The notes under the pieces: generated by a model
What the model was told of the DNA's origin: nothing
Seen by the model: the letters and a program-made list of their open reading frames with translations, nothing else
Databases searched by the model: none
Part shown: in pieces, positions 18,204 to 28,817 of the stretch
How positions within the stretch are numbered: the stretch's first letter is position 1
Layout: each line of letters begins with the position of its first letter
NCBI GenBank assembly: GCA_003326195.1
Contig: LXQE01000029.1
Span: forward strand, 244,072 to 308,071
Length of the DNA stretch: 64,000 bases
DNA from: Nostoc punctiforme NIES-2108
GTDB lineage: Bacteria > Cyanobacteriota > Cyanobacteriia > Cyanobacteriales > Nostocaceae
Direction of reading: 5' to 3'
Position numbers and translations under genes: made by a program

Positions 18204-19574
18204 CTAACTTATTTTGACGCGAGTTGCTCTATTAACATTACCACTTTCGGCATCACGGACTTTCTTGCTCCGCCACAGCAAAATTATTGGTGTGCCTTTA
18301 AATCCTAGCTGTTGCCGGAATTGGCGTTCAATGTAGCGGCGGTAGTTGTCATTGAAGCGTTTGGAGTCGTTGACAAATAGTGCGATCGTTGGTGGTTGGC
18401 TACTTACTTGTGTACCATAATAAATCTTGCCTTGACGCCCACCACGAGATGCTGGTGGTGAATGCCAGCTAACGGCATCTGTTAATACTTCGTTAATAAC
18501 TGATGTGCTGACACGGCGTTTGTGTGATTCTGCTGCCGTTTTCACCAATTCGAGAATTTTTTCGACCCGTTGCCCTGACAAGGCACTTACAAAAATTGTT
18601 TCTGCCCATTCGGTAAAATGTAACCGTGATTGCAGAGTTTTTTCGTAGTCGTAGATTGTGTAAGAGTCTTTTTCGACAGCATCCCACTTATTAACGACGA
18701 TGATGCAAGCTCGACCTTCCTCGATAATCCGCCCAGCTAATTTTTGGTCTTGCTCGGTGACTCCATCTACGGCATCTATTACTAATAAAACCACGTCAGC
18801 GCGGCGAATAGCTTTGAAAGCACGATTAATACTAAAAAATTCTGTGCCGTATTCGATGTGTTTCTTTTTACGAATGCCGGCAGTATCAATCAAGCGGTAG
18901 GTTTGTCCTTCCCGTTCAATGACGGTATCAATAGCATCGCGGGTAGTGCCGGAAATGGGGCTGACAATTGCCCTTTCTTCTCCGACAAAAGAATTGAGTA
19001 AGCTCGATTTACCGACATTCGGGCGTCCTACAATTGCTACTTTGATTTCATTCGTATCTGGAATGTCTTCAATAGCAGGGATGTGATTAACTAACTCGTC
19101 GAGTAACTCTCCTGTACCACTACCATGAATCGCGGAGATGGGGTAAGGTTCGCCCAATCCCAATTCCCAAAATTCGGCAGCTTGCATCAAGCCTTGTTCT
19201 GGCGATTCACATTTATTTACAGCTAGTAGCACAGGTACGGGTTGTTGGCGCATCCATTCGGCGATTTCTAAATCTGCCGATGTGGGGCCTGTTTGACCAT
19301 CGACTACAAAAATAGCGCCACACGCTTCTGCAAGGGCTGTCATTGCCTGTTGACGAATCAGTGGCAAAAATTCGGTATCATCATTAAAAACTAAACCACC
19401 AGTGTCTACCACTAAAAATTCACGACCATTCCAGAAAGCTGGAAGATAAGTGCGATCGCGTGTCACTCCCGGTTCATCATGGACAATCGCCGTTTGTTCC
19501 CCGGCGAGTCGATTAACCAGGGTGGATTTGCCCACATTTGGGCGTCCGATAATTGCAACAATTGGCAGTGCCAT
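18204..19574 (-). CDS. der: Ribosome-assembly GTPase Der (EngA)
   Basis: 456 residues. Two tandem G domains: G1 with [11 protein letters not shown] (10-20), DTGG and NKCE, and G2 with [14 protein letters not shown] (~184), DTAGIRKK and NKWD; then the C-terminal KH-like domain (NRATRVKIS end). Der acts in 50S subunit maturation. Followed on the same strand by ecfT, as often in cyanobacteria. The stop codon is 2 bp from a palindromic repeat. Confidence 0.97.
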   Translation of the reverse strand: MALPIVAIIGRPNVGKSTLVNRLAGEQTAIVHDEPGVTRDRTYLPAFWNGREFLVVDTGGLVFNDDTEFLPLIRQQAMTALAEACGAIFVVDGQTGPTSADLEIAEWMRQQPVPVLLAVNKCESPEQGLMQAAEFWELGLGEPYPISAIHGSGTGELLDELVNHIPAIEDIPDTNEIKVAIVGRPNVGKSSLLNSFVGEERAIVSPISGTTRDAIDTVIEREGQTYRLIDTAGIRKKKHIEYGTEFFSINRAFKAIRRADVVLLVIDAVDGVTEQDQKLAGRIIEEGRACIIVVNKWDAVEKDSYTIYDYEKTLQSRLHFTEWAETIFVSALSGQRVEKILELVKTAAESHKRRVSTSVINEVLTDAVSWHSPPASRGGRQGKIYYGTQVSSQPPTIALFVNDSKRFNDNYRRYIERQFRQQLGFKGTPIILLWRSKKVRDAESGNVNRATRVKIS

Positions 19575-19639
19575 AAAACCAGGGTAAGTGAGAGGTGTAG
19601 TATATCACGTTCCTACATTTTACTCACTTTAAACTTGAA

Positions 19640-19750
19640 GTTTTAATTTAATTTTTGGGGATTAGGGATTGGGGACTGGGGACTAGGAAAGAAAGGATGA
19701 GTAAGATTTGGTTGGGTTCTAATGCCCAATGCCCAATGCTCAATCCCCAT
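19640..19750. repeat. Short tandem repeats (GGGGATT/GGGGACT and TGCCCAA types)
   Basis: GGGGATTAGGGATT-GGGGACT-GGGGACT heptads at about 19658-19687 and ATGCCCAATGCCCAATGCTCAAT at about 19721-19745. Typical low-complexity intergenic repeats of this genome. Confidence 0.8.
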
Positions 19751-19781
19751 TTATTCAGTGATGCCATACTTTGAAAAATAA

Positions 19782-19805
19782 AAAAGGTAGGAGAACCTAC
19801 CTTTT
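19782..19805. terminator. Bidirectional-looking hairpin terminator
   Basis: AAAAGGTAGG (19782-19791), AGAA loop and CCTACCTTTT (19796-19805) form a perfect 10-bp stem bordered by A- and T-runs. It lies downstream of the site-2 protease gene and upstream of der, so it most likely ends the protease transcript. Confidence 0.8.
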
Positions 19806-19898
19806 ACCCAAAAAAAGCATTTTGTAACCAAATACCAAATTCAATATCACACACGCTTTTGACGTATCTATTGCAAACCTATGACGAGGATGTGACGT

Positions 19899-21095
19899 TT
19901 AATTTGTAGCCGATTTCGCGATTACTCCCAGTTGCAACCCAGGCGGATAGCTACCTTCTTCCTTGATGCGCTTAATTTCAGCATCGGTGATCTGCAAATT
20001 TAACTTTTGTGCTAGCGATCGAACAATATCCCCTCGATCAATTACACCAGCTACAGCACCAGCGGGAGAAAGGACGGTAATTCTCGGTAACTGCTCATTT
20101 TCTAGCTTGTTAATTACCTCAGCGATCAATGTTGATTCTGCAACAGTAGGTATTTCTGTGAGTGGATGCACTATGCTGTGTAAAGTTTCGGTTTCCCATT
20201 GACCCCTTTGGGTTAAACGGAAATCGTCAATGGAAACTAGACCCCGATAACGTCCATCAGAAGCAGCAAAATAAACCTGTGAGGGAGTGGTTTCCAACAG
20301 GTATAAATCGGCAAAGGAACGCAATGTCTGGTCAGCATCAATTACCCGAAAGTCACGGGTCATTGCATCGGCCGCCACCACCTTGAGTAGGCTTTCTTGC
20401 AATGTAGTCATATTGTCATAGGTGTTAGCGTTGCGGACAGCAAACCAACCTAACAGCGCAATCCACAAACCAACTACTAACTCCCTGGTGACAAAATCTA
20501 CAACAAATCCTAAAGCGATCGCACTATAACCCAATATTTGTCCAGCCCTTGCAGCCCAGTGTACGGCTTGAAAACGATTACCTGTGATTTGCCATAGTGC
20601 TGCTTTTAACACTTGCCCTCCATCTAGAGGTAAGCCGGGAATCAGATTAAATAGAGCCACCACCAAGTTAATTCTCGCCAAATCTCCGACCATGACACTG
20701 AGGGGATTAGTATCAGGTATTACAAAAGCTGCCAGACGGAGCAGGACAAATAATATGATACTTACCAAAGGGCCAGCGATCGCTACTTGAAAGGCTTTGA
20801 AAGGAGTTTTAGATTCTTCTTCAATGGCAGCAATCCCGCCAAACATAAATAGGGTAATTGAATTAACTCTAATGCCTTGCGATCGGGCTACTAAGCTATG
20901 ACCCAACTCATGTAACAACACCGAACCAAATAGCAGCAGTGCCATAACTATGCCAGCACTCCAAGCTATAACAGGCCCCCATTCCTGATAAGCTACCCCA
21001 AAGTTAAGGGTTGCCAACCCCAAAATCACAAACCATAACGGGTCTAAAAACAGGGGAATTCCAAATAATGACCCAATTCTCCAATTTGTTTGCAT
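19899..21095 (-). CDS. Site-2 protease (M50) with CBS domains
   Basis: 398 residues. Zinc motif HELGH (62-66) in a membrane helix, a second conserved motif LIPGLPLDGGQV (~155) that supplies the third metal ligand, hydrophobic helices to ~215, and two C-terminal CBS domains (~235-375). This is the rhomboid-unrelated, SpoIVFB-like membrane metalloprotease family, common in cyanobacteria. It cuts substrates within the membrane; the CBS pair may sense nucleotides. Substrate unknown. Own terminator at 19782-19805. Confidence 0.93.
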   Translation of the reverse strand: MQTNWRIGSLFGIPLFLDPLWFVILGLATLNFGVAYQEWGPVIAWSAGIVMALLLFGSVLLHELGHSLVARSQGIRVNSITLFMFGGIAAIEEESKTPFKAFQVAIAGPLVSIILFVLLRLAAFVIPDTNPLSVMVGDLARINLVVALFNLIPGLPLDGGQVLKAALWQITGNRFQAVHWAARAGQILGYSAIALGFVVDFVTRELVVGLWIALLGWFAVRNANTYDNMTTLQESLLKVVAADAMTRDFRVIDADQTLRSFADLYLLETTPSQVYFAASDGRYRGLVSIDDFRLTQRGQWETETLHSIVHPLTEIPTVAESTLIAEVINKLENEQLPRITVLSPAGAVAGVIDRGDIVRSLAQKLNLQITDAEIKRIKEEGSYPPGLQLGVIAKSATN

Positions 21096-21371
21096 TACAC
21101 TGCCCTAAAACTAGATATCGCCAGTACTTTTTATACCTAGATACTATGCATATTCGTATACACATTTATATTGAGCATCAATTTGGTAGTAACAAGGGAC
21201 GAAATGCTCTTATTTCTAGAATAGACAATTAATGCTTGTGAGCAAAACTCTGGAATTGGGAATTGGGCATGGGTCATAAGTTATTTCTTTCCTACTCCCC
21301 TTGCCCAAAATCATTTCTAGGAGTTTTGCATTGATAGCGGGGTTACAAGTAACACCTCTGTCATCACAAAA
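21096..21371. other. Intergenic region with a long-range inverted repeat
   Basis: GCAAAACTC (21242-21250) and GAGTTTTGC (21321-21329) enclose GGGAATTGGGCATGGG and CTCCCCTTGCCC, which can pair further. It sits between psaK and the protease gene, both on the minus strand, and may act as the psaK terminator. Confidence 0.45.
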
Positions 21372-21626
21372 CTATAGACGACCGATGTTAGTCAATCCTA
21401 AAACGATGCCAATGCCAATAATATGACCAAAAGCCATCGCTGCAACGAATGTTGGAATACTAACGGGCAGGATGGGGAACTTGGGGCCAACTAAGGGTTT
21501 TTCAATCCTAGTACTTAGCAAAAGGACTACTAAGCTACTAATGCTGATGATAATGCCTACTGTAGGATTCCACGCAGGTGTTGCGGGAACAGTTTCAGCT
21601 GCTGCTAGTAAAATAGATGAAATCAA
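21372..21626 (-). CDS. psaK: Photosystem I subunit PsaK
   Basis: 84 residues: a short N-terminus with TVPATPAWNPTVGI, a first membrane helix (~22-42), a polar loop RIEKPLVGPKFP, and a second helix ending MAFGHIIGIGIVLGLTNIG, which is the conserved PsaK signature. PsaK sits at the periphery of PSI in the thylakoid and helps attach antennae. Divergent from trpF. Confidence 0.95.
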   Translation of the reverse strand: MISSILLAAAETVPATPAWNPTVGIIISISSLVVLLLSTRIEKPLVGPKFPILPVSIPTFVAAMAFGHIIGIGIVLGLTNIGRL

Positions 21627-21740
21627 GCTTTTGTCTCCTAAAATCTAGACCTACAAGATTATAAAATTACCAAGGCACAAAAGTTTTTCGGATAGTTTAG
21701 ACTTTCTTGATATTATTTTGAATTTGTTGTTAAATTTTTT

Positions 21741-22385
21741 ATGCGCGTTAAGATTTGCGGCATTACTCAACCACAGCAGTCTATAGCGATCGCCTCTCTA
21801 GGCGCAACGGCACTAGGATTTATTTGTGTGCCAAACTCACCTCGTTACGTGACTACATCCCAAATTCGGGCAGCAGTGGCAGAACTCCCCGCAAATATTG
21901 ACACAATTGGGGTTTTTGCCAACGCTAGTATCCCTGAAATCAGTCAGATAGTTGCTGATTCTGGATTGACTGGTGTGCAGTTACACGGAGATGAATTACC
22001 AGATTTTTGCTACCAACTACGTCAAGCTTTACCCAATGTTGAAATTCTTAAAGCACTCAGAATTCAGAGTCTTGAGCATCTTGACACAGCGGCTGATTAC
22101 ACAAAACACGTAGATACTTTACTACTCGATGCCTACCATCCTGAACAACTTGGTGGTACAGGCAAAACCTTAGATTGGACAATGCTAGAGCAATTTAGCC
22201 CCAATTGCCCTTGGTTTTTAGCTGGGGGATTAACAGCAGATAATATTGTCGAAGCCCTAAGTCAGGTAAGTCCTAGCGGCGTTGATTTATCTAGCGGTGT
22301 AGAACGCGCACCTGGAGATAAAGATTTAGATAAAGTAGCGCTTCTATTTCAAAGCCTAAAAAACATTGATTTACTTAGAAGTTAA
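21741..22385 (+). CDS. trpF: Phosphoribosylanthranilate isomerase
   Basis: 214 residues, a single TIM barrel. [10 protein letters not shown] with catalytic Cys near residue 6, then VNSPRYV-like [16 protein letters not shown], and the C-terminal [10 protein letters not shown]...GVDLSSGVE phosphate site with catalytic Asp. Third committed step of tryptophan synthesis. Not clustered with other trp genes here. Confidence 0.97.
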   Translation: MRVKICGITQPQQSIAIASLGATALGFICVPNSPRYVTTSQIRAAVAELPANIDTIGVFANASIPEISQIVADSGLTGVQLHGDELPDFCYQLRQALPNVEILKALRIQSLEHLDTAADYTKHVDTLLLDAYHPEQLGGTGKTLDWTMLEQFSPNCPWFLAGGLTADNIVEALSQVSPSGVDLSSGVERAPGDKDLDKVALLFQSLKNIDLLRS

Positions 22386-22428
22386 GAGTGATAAGTTGTA
22401 AATGTACTCTTAACTCCTAACTCAGCAC

Positions 22429-23136
22429 TTAAAAGAATGCTGGTTGGTGGCGAATCAAGTTAAAAAATTCTTCGCGGGTTTTATGCTCCTCTTGGAACAC
22501 ACCAACCATTGCGCTAGTGACAGTCCAAGAACCTGGTTTCTGAACGCCACGCATTACCATGCACATGTGGCTAGCTTCCATCACTACAGCTACACCTTGA
22601 GGTTCTAGAATGGTCTGGATAGCTTCGGCAATTTGGCGGGTTAACCTCTCTTGTACTTGTAAGCGACGGGAATACATCTCAACAATCCGGGCCAGCTTAC
22701 TCAGTCCGACAACTTTTTGGTTGGGAATATAAGCAACGTGCGCTCTACCCATAAATGGCAGCATGTGGTGTTCGCACAGACTAAAGAAGTTAATATCTCT
22801 AACAAGTACCATCTCGCTATGCCCTTCATCAAAGATGGCATCGTTAACGAGTTCTTCAAGGGATTGGTTGTAGCCACTGGTCAGAAACCGCATTGCCTCG
22901 GCTACTCGTTTGGGTGTTTTGAGAAGTCCTTCGCGTTCAGGATCTTCGCCAACGCCCAATATTAGTGTTCGCACGGCATCCTTCATTTCCTCCATCTGTT
23001 CCTCTTTTGGCGGGAACACATCCGGTTGTCGCCCGTTATGAGTATTGCGATCGGGTCTAGGAGTTATGGCTTCTGCCAAGTCGGGAATCAGAGGTGATTG
23101 AGAGCAATTGGAACCGTTGGAACTAGCAATAGTCAT
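22429..23136 (-). CDS. folE: GTP cyclohydrolase I
   Basis: 235 residues. Zinc and active-site motif [22 protein letters not shown] (~110-130), [27 protein letters not shown], and [21 protein letters not shown] with the second zinc Cys. The N-terminal ~40 residues are a variable extension. Converts GTP to dihydroneopterin triphosphate for folate and pterin synthesis. Convergent with trpF, 43 bp apart. Confidence 0.97.
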   Translation of the reverse strand: MTIASSNGSNCSQSPLIPDLAEAITPRPDRNTHNGRQPDVFPPKEEQMEEMKDAVRTLILGVGEDPEREGLLKTPKRVAEAMRFLTSGYNQSLEELVNDAIFDEGHSEMVLVRDINFFSLCEHHMLPFMGRAHVAYIPNQKVVGLSKLARIVEMYSRRLQVQERLTRQIAEAIQTILEPQGVAVVMEASHMCMVMRGVQKPGSWTVTSAMVGVFQEEHKTREEFFNLIRHQPAFF

Positions 23137-23222
23137 GATTCAGTCTTGGTTATGGTTTTAATTTAGTTATGAGTTATGAGTTAAAAATTCTAACTCCTAA
23201 CTCGTAACTTCTAACTTCGCAA

Positions 23223-23948
23223 TTAGAGGGCGCCAGCGCTGGGCATCAGGGTCAATTCATCAATAACTGCCTGTTGTGGTAACAGAACTGTGTAGAGAAT
23301 TGACTCAGCCACAATTTCCGGGGTTAACATCTTGGAACGGTCTAAGTTGACATGGACTGTTTCTGTATCCCAAAGTTCGGTATTGACTGCGCCAGGACAG
23401 ATAGCTGTGACACGAATGCCGTGAGTGCGTTCTTCTTGTGCCAGGGTTTGAGAGAGGGCTATCAAACCAGCTTTACTGACGCTGTATACTCCCCAACCGG
23501 CAAAGGGTTGCTTGGCGGCAATTGAGGCGACGTTGATAATTGTGCCTATGCCTCGATCGCGCATTGAAGGTAAAATCCCCACAATGCACTGAAACACACT
23601 GGTGAGATTCAAGTCAATTACCTGCTGCCAGCCCTCTAGGGGGATTTCGCTCAAAGCGCCTGTATAGGCGATGCCAGCATTGTTTACCAGAATGTTTATA
23701 TCACCAAAGTCAAGAGCGATCGCTTGGATCTTTTCTTTGACTTCGGAGATTCGCGCTAAATCTACAGCATAAGCTTTCGCTTCCACCCCAGTATGCTCTA
23801 CGGCTTCTCTTACCGCCTCCAATTTATCCAAAGAACGGCTGACTAAGGCGACATCTATTCCCGCTTTCGCAAAGGCTAAAGCCGTTGCTTTCCCAATTCC
23901 ACTACTTGCCCCAGTAATCAGGGCGCGTTGTTTTTGCTCAACACTCAT
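23223..23948 (-). CDS. Short-chain dehydrogenase/reductase (SDR)
   Basis: 241 residues from the ATG at 23948, preferred over a start 30 bp upstream because GGGAGAC lies just before it. Rossmann TGASSGIGKATA, NNAGIA, catalytic Ser in NVASIA and YSVSK. A classical NADP(H) SDR of the FabG-like class. It lies downstream of accA, aar and ado on the same strand, a context suggesting a role in acyl or alkane metabolism, but its substrate is unknown. Confidence 0.9.
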   Translation of the reverse strand: MSVEQKQRALITGASSGIGKATALAFAKAGIDVALVSRSLDKLEAVREAVEHTGVEAKAYAVDLARISEVKEKIQAIALDFGDINILVNNAGIAYTGALSEIPLEGWQQVIDLNLTSVFQCIVGILPSMRDRGIGTIINVASIAAKQPFAGWGVYSVSKAGLIALSQTLAQEERTHGIRVTAICPGAVNTELWDTETVHVNLDRSKMLTPEIVAESILYTVLLPQQAVIDELTLMPSAGAL

Positions 23949-24180
23949 GGTGTCTCCCAATTTTTTGGCAGTTCGCAAAACCTATTACCATCCAATTATT
24001 CACACTTCTCGGTTTGGATAGATTAAAGGAATCTAAAAATCTGATGATTTCCATTAAGCAAATGCTATGATGCAGCACAATAGTCCCCATCTTGTGGGTT
24101 TTAGGATTGAAGACAACAACTTGTTGCCTGGAAAACCACGCCGTAAATTCAAATTAGATTATTTACATAAGACAAAACCC

Positions 24181-24260
24181 ACTCAATCAAATTGAGTAGA
24201 TTTGCCAAACATGCAAATGCCTATGGCTAGATTGTTAAAAATCTTTAAGCACATAGGCAA
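24181..24260. terminator. Hairpins between accA and the SDR gene
   Basis: ACTCAAT/ATTGAGT (24181-24187, 24191-24197) and TGCCTATG/CATAGGCA (24218-24225, 24252-24259) are perfect stems in the 325-bp gap downstream of accA. Neither has a long T-run on the minus strand, so termination is tentative. Confidence 0.4.
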
Positions 24261-24303
24261 TTATAGCATTTCTGCTTTACTAATAAATGATTATGCAGTG
24301 CCG

Positions 24304-25284
24304 TTAGTGGGCAACTTCTGTAAAAACACCAATTTTGCGGAATTTTTCATAGCGCATTTGGCGGCGTTCTGGAGCAGTTAAACGGTTGAGTTCGTCTAAG
24401 TTTTCCATCAGCACTTGCTTGAGAGTGGTAGCGGCTTTTAAGGGATCAGAATGAGCGCCACCAGTGGGTTCAGGCAGTATTTGATCAATAATTCCCAACT
24501 TTTTCAAGTCATGGGAAATAATTTTTAGCGCCACGGCGGCTTGGGGAGCCTTACCAGCATCTTTCCACAAAATTGCAGCGCAGGCTTCGGGAGTGGCGAC
24601 GGTATAAACGGAGTGTTCAAACATGAGTAAGCGATCGCCTACACCAATACCAAGGGCGCCACCGGAACCACCTTCACCGATAACTGTGCAGATAATTGGC
24701 ACATCTAAGCAAAACATTTCTCGCAAGTTGTAAGCGATCGCTTCTCCTTGACCTTGGTGTTCTGCTTCTACCCCAGACCAAGCTCCTGGTGTATCGATAA
24801 AGGTTAGTATCGGCATACTAAACTTGTTGGCGTGTTCCATCAACCGCATAGCTTTGCGATAGCCGCCAGGATAAGGCATTCCAAAGTTACGGGCAATATT
24901 GTCTTTAGTATCGCGTCCTTTTTGATGACCCAACATCACCACAGGTTGCCCACTCAGACGACCAACACCACCAACTAAAGCCGGATCGTCACCACCACAG
25001 CGATCGCCATGCAATTCCATCCATTCATCACTAATTGCCTGAATGTAATCGAGAGTACTGGGGCGACGCGGATGACGAGCGACTTGTAATCGCTGGGACG
25101 GGGATAGACTAGTGAAAATTTCCTCACGTAGTTGCATGGCGCGTGCTTCTAGTTGACGAATTTGACCAGAAACATCGACGCCATTTTCTTCTGCAAGTTG
25201 CCGAATTTGATCGATTCGGGTTGCGAGTTCTGCTAGGGGCTTTTCAAAATCTAACAGTAGCGGTTTACGCTCGGTAGTTGCCAT
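24304..25284 (-). CDS. accA: Acetyl-CoA carboxylase carboxyltransferase subunit alpha
   Basis: 326 residues, full length. N-terminal [10 protein letters not shown]...I, then [49 protein letters not shown], and [12 protein letters not shown], all diagnostic of AccA. Transfers the carboxyl group to acetyl-CoA to form malonyl-CoA with AccD. Immediately downstream of aar, so fatty acid initiation and acyl-ACP reduction genes are linked. Confidence 0.98.
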   Translation of the reverse strand: MATTERKPLLLDFEKPLAELATRIDQIRQLAEENGVDVSGQIRQLEARAMQLREEIFTSLSPSQRLQVARHPRRPSTLDYIQAISDEWMELHGDRCGGDDPALVGGVGRLSGQPVVMLGHQKGRDTKDNIARNFGMPYPGGYRKAMRLMEHANKFSMPILTFIDTPGAWSGVEAEHQGQGEAIAYNLREMFCLDVPIICTVIGEGGSGGALGIGVGDRLLMFEHSVYTVATPEACAAILWKDAGKAPQAAVALKIISHDLKKLGIIDQILPEPTGGAHSDPLKAATTLKQVLMENLDELNRLTAPERRQMRYEKFRKIGVFTEVAH

Positions 25285-25317
25285 CGTAGGGGTTATAAGT
25301 ACGAGTTATAAGTTATC

Positions 25318-25407
25318 TATCCTTTGTCCTTTGTCAGTTGTCAGTTGTCCTTTGTCCTTTGCAAATGACAAATGACTAATGACAAATGACCAATGACCAA
25401 TGACTAA
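25318..25407. repeat. Heptad repeats with opposing arms between aar and accA
   Basis: CCTTTGT/CAGTTGT heptads, then GACAAAT/GACTAAT/GACCAAT heptads running into the aar stop region. The arms are partly complementary and may fold in the transcript. Confidence 0.85.
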
Positions 25408-26423
25408 ACCAGCAGCGGTCTAAATCCATGTTTCACTGATACCTTACCAATCTGCTCCATTTTGTCTACGGTAATCTGATTCCGTCCCCACGAAAAGTTC
25501 GTGTATAACTTCTCAAATTCCAGCAGCATTGATTCGGCAAAACAAGCAAACAGCTGGCGGGCTGGCACGTCCATATTGACGATTTTCATAATTTTCCAGT
25601 CAATATCTAGGGAATGCTCTACAATCCCACCATTTAACACAAATACACCAGGATGCTGTACTTTTGTTGCTAAGTTTTTAGGATAGCCACCATCAATCAA
25701 TAAACAGGGTTGTTTCAAAGTGGTCGGGTCAATTTCCACGCCTCTGGGCATACTCGCAACCCAAACTACAATGTCAGCTTCAGGCAGTGCTTCTGTCAAA
25801 CCCATGATTTTTCCTCGCCCCAGTTCGCCTTGCAGTTCTTTGAGGCGTTCTTGGTCGCGGGCGATCAACAAAAGTTCTTTGACATCTGTTTTCGCATCTA
25901 ACCAGCGGGTAACTGCACTACCAATATCTCCAGTTGCCCCACATATAGCAACAGTCGCTTTTGACAGATCGATTCCCAATTGTTTGGAGGCTTCTTCCAC
26001 CTGCTTACAAATAATGTAGGCAGTATGTGTGTTTCCTGTGGTGAAGCGTTCAAACTCTAGTTTAATGTTGCGGACTTGGCTAAACTGGTCTAACTTAAAG
26101 TTTTCAAAAATAATCGACGAAAATCCGCCTAAAGCTGTAATGTTAATGCCGTGCTTTTGTGCATGAGCCATAGCGTTGAGGACTTTGCGTGTTGCGGCTT
26201 TGATGCGCCTACTAGCCAGCATCTCCGGCAAAAAGCAAGATTCTACATACCGTCCTTCAATTTTTTGCCCAGTTATACTGGTGACAATAATGGTATCGAC
26301 AATTTGCGGTGGGGCGCTGCACCAAAAGTCTAGCCCTTGATCGGCATATTCTGGGTATCCCAATTCTTTAGCAACCGATTGAGCGTGTTCTAAACTAGTC
26401 AGATGTCCAATTAGACCAAACAT
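25404..26423 (-). CDS. aar: Long-chain acyl-ACP reductase
   Basis: 339 residues. Starts [15 protein letters not shown], with the NADPH motif [11 protein letters not shown] (~165) and [11 protein letters not shown] near residue 295, which holds the catalytic Cys of cyanobacterial AAR. It reduces fatty acyl-ACP to fatty aldehyde, which the neighbouring ADO turns into alkane. The aar stop sits within a heptad repeat. Confidence 0.97.
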   Translation of the reverse strand: MFGLIGHLTSLEHAQSVAKELGYPEYADQGLDFWCSAPPQIVDTIIVTSITGQKIEGRYVESCFLPEMLASRRIKAATRKVLNAMAHAQKHGINITALGGFSSIIFENFKLDQFSQVRNIKLEFERFTTGNTHTAYIICKQVEEASKQLGIDLSKATVAICGATGDIGSAVTRWLDAKTDVKELLLIARDQERLKELQGELGRGKIMGLTEALPEADIVVWVASMPRGVEIDPTTLKQPCLLIDGGYPKNLATKVQHPGVFVLNGGIVEHSLDIDWKIMKIVNMDVPARQLFACFAESMLLEFEKLYTNFSWGRNQITVDKMEQIGKVSVKHGFRPLLV

Positions 26424-26544
26424 GTAGTGATTATTAGGCTTATGCTGTCTTGAGGGCGTGGAATATTATGTTAAGTGTTTCAGCAGTCCTGAGTTCTGAA
26501 GTTCTGATAAATTTGAACTATTCAGCACTCAGCACTCTTGTACA

Positions 26545-26562
26545 GACGCGATTAATCGCGTC
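26545..26562. repeat. Perfect palindrome GACGCGATTAATCGCGTC
   Basis: 18-bp perfect dyad 17 bp from the ado stop codon, within a run of CAGCACT-type heptads. Related copies at 18184-18201 and 10407-10422. Confidence 0.75.
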
Positions 26563-26578
26563 TCTACTCAGCACTTTT

Positions 26579-27277
26579 TTAAGCGGCGATGAGTCCGTAG
26601 GCTGACAAGCGCATGATGTCGCGAGTCGTGAAGCCTATGTTACTTAATGCTTCACCGTATTGAATCATAAAGTCTTCTACTAAAGCATCTTTTTCCATTG
26701 CCATTGTGTGGGCATCACCCTCTACTTGGTTGAGCATTCTCCAGACTATAGGTAGGTTCTGGCGATTTGCAAGTTCAAGTTCGGCTTTGCATTCTGTGAA
26801 GTGTTCTTTCAACCAAACTTCTCCAAAGTTGAGGTGGCTATACTCATCTTTTACTACTCCTTCCGTTATTTTGCGGGCAAAGGCGTCGGCGACGGGGATG
26901 TAAATGTTATATGCTGCGATCGCAAAACATTCGATAATCAAAGACTGAATCAACAGACAAGTGACGACTTTCCCTTCCGCCGCTGCTGTTTGGAAATTCT
27001 GGTGTAGTCCAGAGAAAAATTCCTTGGCAAATTGCAAATCTGGGGTGACTTCCAAGTTGCGCCCACAAGCTTCAAATCCTTTCTTGTGTCGGCTTTCCAT
27101 CTTGGAGAGGCGAATCAACTCATCATGAGATTCTGGCAGCAGTTCGGCTAATGTGATGTAATTTTCATGGGCTTCTTGTTCCCCTTCAATCACGATCGCA
27201 TTAATCCGGCTATAAGCATCTTTGTATGTTTCGCTCTTGAAATCTAAAGAATTAGATTGGTCTGTCAACTGCTGCAT
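26579..27277 (-). CDS. ado: Aldehyde-deformylating oxygenase (alkane synthase)
   Basis: 232 residues. Ferritin-like four-helix bundle with diiron ligands in [33 protein letters not shown] and [11 protein letters not shown]. Converts Cn fatty aldehyde to Cn-1 alkane plus formate. Lies directly upstream of aar on the same strand, the normal cyanobacterial order ado-aar, with accA and an SDR following. Confidence 0.97.
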   Translation of the reverse strand: MQQLTDQSNSLDFKSETYKDAYSRINAIVIEGEQEAHENYITLAELLPESHDELIRLSKMESRHKKGFEACGRNLEVTPDLQFAKEFFSGLHQNFQTAAAEGKVVTCLLIQSLIIECFAIAAYNIYIPVADAFARKITEGVVKDEYSHLNFGEVWLKEHFTECKAELELANRQNLPIVWRMLNQVEGDAHTMAMEKDALVEDFMIQYGEALSNIGFTTRDIMRLSAYGLIAA

Positions 27278-27457
27278 GGTTATCTTTACTCCTGTAAACC
27301 TGAATTATTTAACACCAGGATTGAATTTCCCCTATGAACTGAGGGTAACAATTACTGTGGTTTAATTTAACTTAACAAGTAGACTATGTTTATAGATTAA
27401 TTGTTGCTGGGGGCAATGCTCTAGTACTAGCGAAATAAATGCTTTGCAGTCTAAGTT

Positions 27458-28285
27458 ATGTTCAAACCAAACTGGAATCTGAAATCTGGGGATTTTTTGA
27501 GCCTAGTAATCTTACTGCTAGGGGCATTTATAGTTCTAATACCGCTGTTTGTGGTCTTTCTCACCTCCTTTGCACCGTCGGTCGCCAGCCCAGAAAATTT
27601 GTCCAAAAATAACTGGTCTTTAGCAAATTACCGCGTTGCGTGGCAACAGGGAAAATTTTTGCTGGCGTTTGCTAATTCTACCTTGGTAGCGATCGCTGTG
27701 ACGGCGTTTCAGATTGTCACTTCTGCTTTAGCTGGTTACGCCCTAGCACGATTGAAGTTTCGGGGACGCCAAGCACTGCTATTAGTCGTTTTAGCAACTT
27801 TAGTGATTCCCTTTCAGTTATTGGTAATTCCCATCTTTTTGGTATTGAAGTGGGGACACCTGATAAATACATACTGGGCGCTGATTTTACCCACTGCGGT
27901 TAGCGGATTTGGGATTTTCTTATTACGTCAGTATTTCCAGACAATTCCTGTAGAGTTAGAGGAAGCCGCAGCGATAGATGGGGCGAACCGACTGCAAATT
28001 TTGTGGCGAGTGATGTTACCTTTAGCTCGTCCGGCTTTGCTAACGCTGTTTTTGTTCACCTTTATCGGTGAGTGGAATGATTTATTTAAGCCTCTAGTAT
28101 TTACGACAAGACCAGAATTAAGGACAGTGCAACTAGCGTTGGCTGAGTTTCAGGAGCAATTTACGAATAATTGGCCCTTAATGATGGCAGCAGTGACAAT
28201 AGCCACAATTCCAGTGATGGTATTATTTCTTATCAGTCAGCGTCAATTTCTTCAGGGTATTGCTGCGACAGGGATTAAGAATTAG
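27458..28285 (+). CDS. Sugar-type ABC transporter permease (MalG family)
   Basis: 275 residues, six membrane helices, with the EAA coupling loop EELEEAAAIDGANRLQILWRVMLPLARPA (~165-195) that docks on the ATPase. A CUT1-type carbohydrate importer subunit of the plasma membrane. The partner permease, ATPase and binding protein are not in the window; neighbours on both sides are unrelated, so it works with components encoded elsewhere. Divergent from ado. Confidence 0.92.
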   Translation: MFKPNWNLKSGDFLSLVILLLGAFIVLIPLFVVFLTSFAPSVASPENLSKNNWSLANYRVAWQQGKFLLAFANSTLVAIAVTAFQIVTSALAGYALARLKFRGRQALLLVVLATLVIPFQLLVIPIFLVLKWGHLINTYWALILPTAVSGFGIFLLRQYFQTIPVELEEAAAIDGANRLQILWRVMLPLARPALLTLFLFTFIGEWNDLFKPLVFTTRPELRTVQLALAEFQEQFTNNWPLMMAAVTIATIPVMVLFLISQRQFLQGIAATGIKN

Positions 28286-28490
28286 TGGGGAAGGCGGTAA
28301 GTAAAAGCCCGATTTAGTTCCTGGACGAGACGCCCACTCGACAATAAATAATTTGAATTGGTATTACTTAAAAAAAAGCTGTAAAGAAAATCCCGCAGGA
28401 AAATTATGAACTTTTATGACACTGAGCGTAATCATTGCTAACTAAACTGAAGCAATAATTATACACATCCCGTCAGGAACGAAAACACTC

Positions 28491-28817
28491 ATGAGTTCTG
28501 AACAAGTCATAGATCCTCAAATATTACAGCAGTTACAAGAAGAGATTCAGCAGAAAATGGATCAAAGCCTAGAAAATGCTGACTTACATTCAGTGCTTGA
28601 AAAGTACGGTTTATTAGAATATAGAGTCCTGAGAATTCATTGGCAATGTAATCTCGACCCCAATCAACTCAAATCTGATGATGCAGTTGATGAACAGCAA
28701 CCCAATGCATTATTGGCAGAAACTGCAAGACCTTCAATACCAGAAATTGTGTTAGTGAAAAAAGCATTGTGTATCCCTTGCCCATCAACTGGCAGCCCTT
28801 TAGGCTGTAACTGCTAA
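28491..28817 (+). CDS. Small protein with Cys-rich C-terminus (RiPP-precursor-like)
   Basis: 108 residues. A helical, Gln/Glu/Leu-rich N-terminal half with EKYGLLEYRVLRIHWQC, an acidic spacer (60-80), and a short Pro/Gly/Cys-rich tail CIPCPSTGSPLGCNC (Cys94, 97, 106, 108). The layout, leader-like helix plus small Cys-rich end, is that of ribosomal peptide precursors, but no maturase or transporter lies beside it. The nearest gene is the adhesin 168 bp downstream. Family not recognised; metal binding or disulfide structure are alternatives. Confidence 0.7.
   Translation: MSSEQVIDPQILQQLQEEIQQKMDQSLENADLHSVLEKYGLLEYRVLRIHWQCNLDPNQLKSDDAVDEQQPNALLAETARPSIPEIVLVKKALCIPCPSTGSPLGCNC

Noticed and set aside
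27458..28285. Lone MalG-type permease as part of a local sugar operon
   Set aside because: Neighbouring genes are unrelated and no ABC partners lie in the window.
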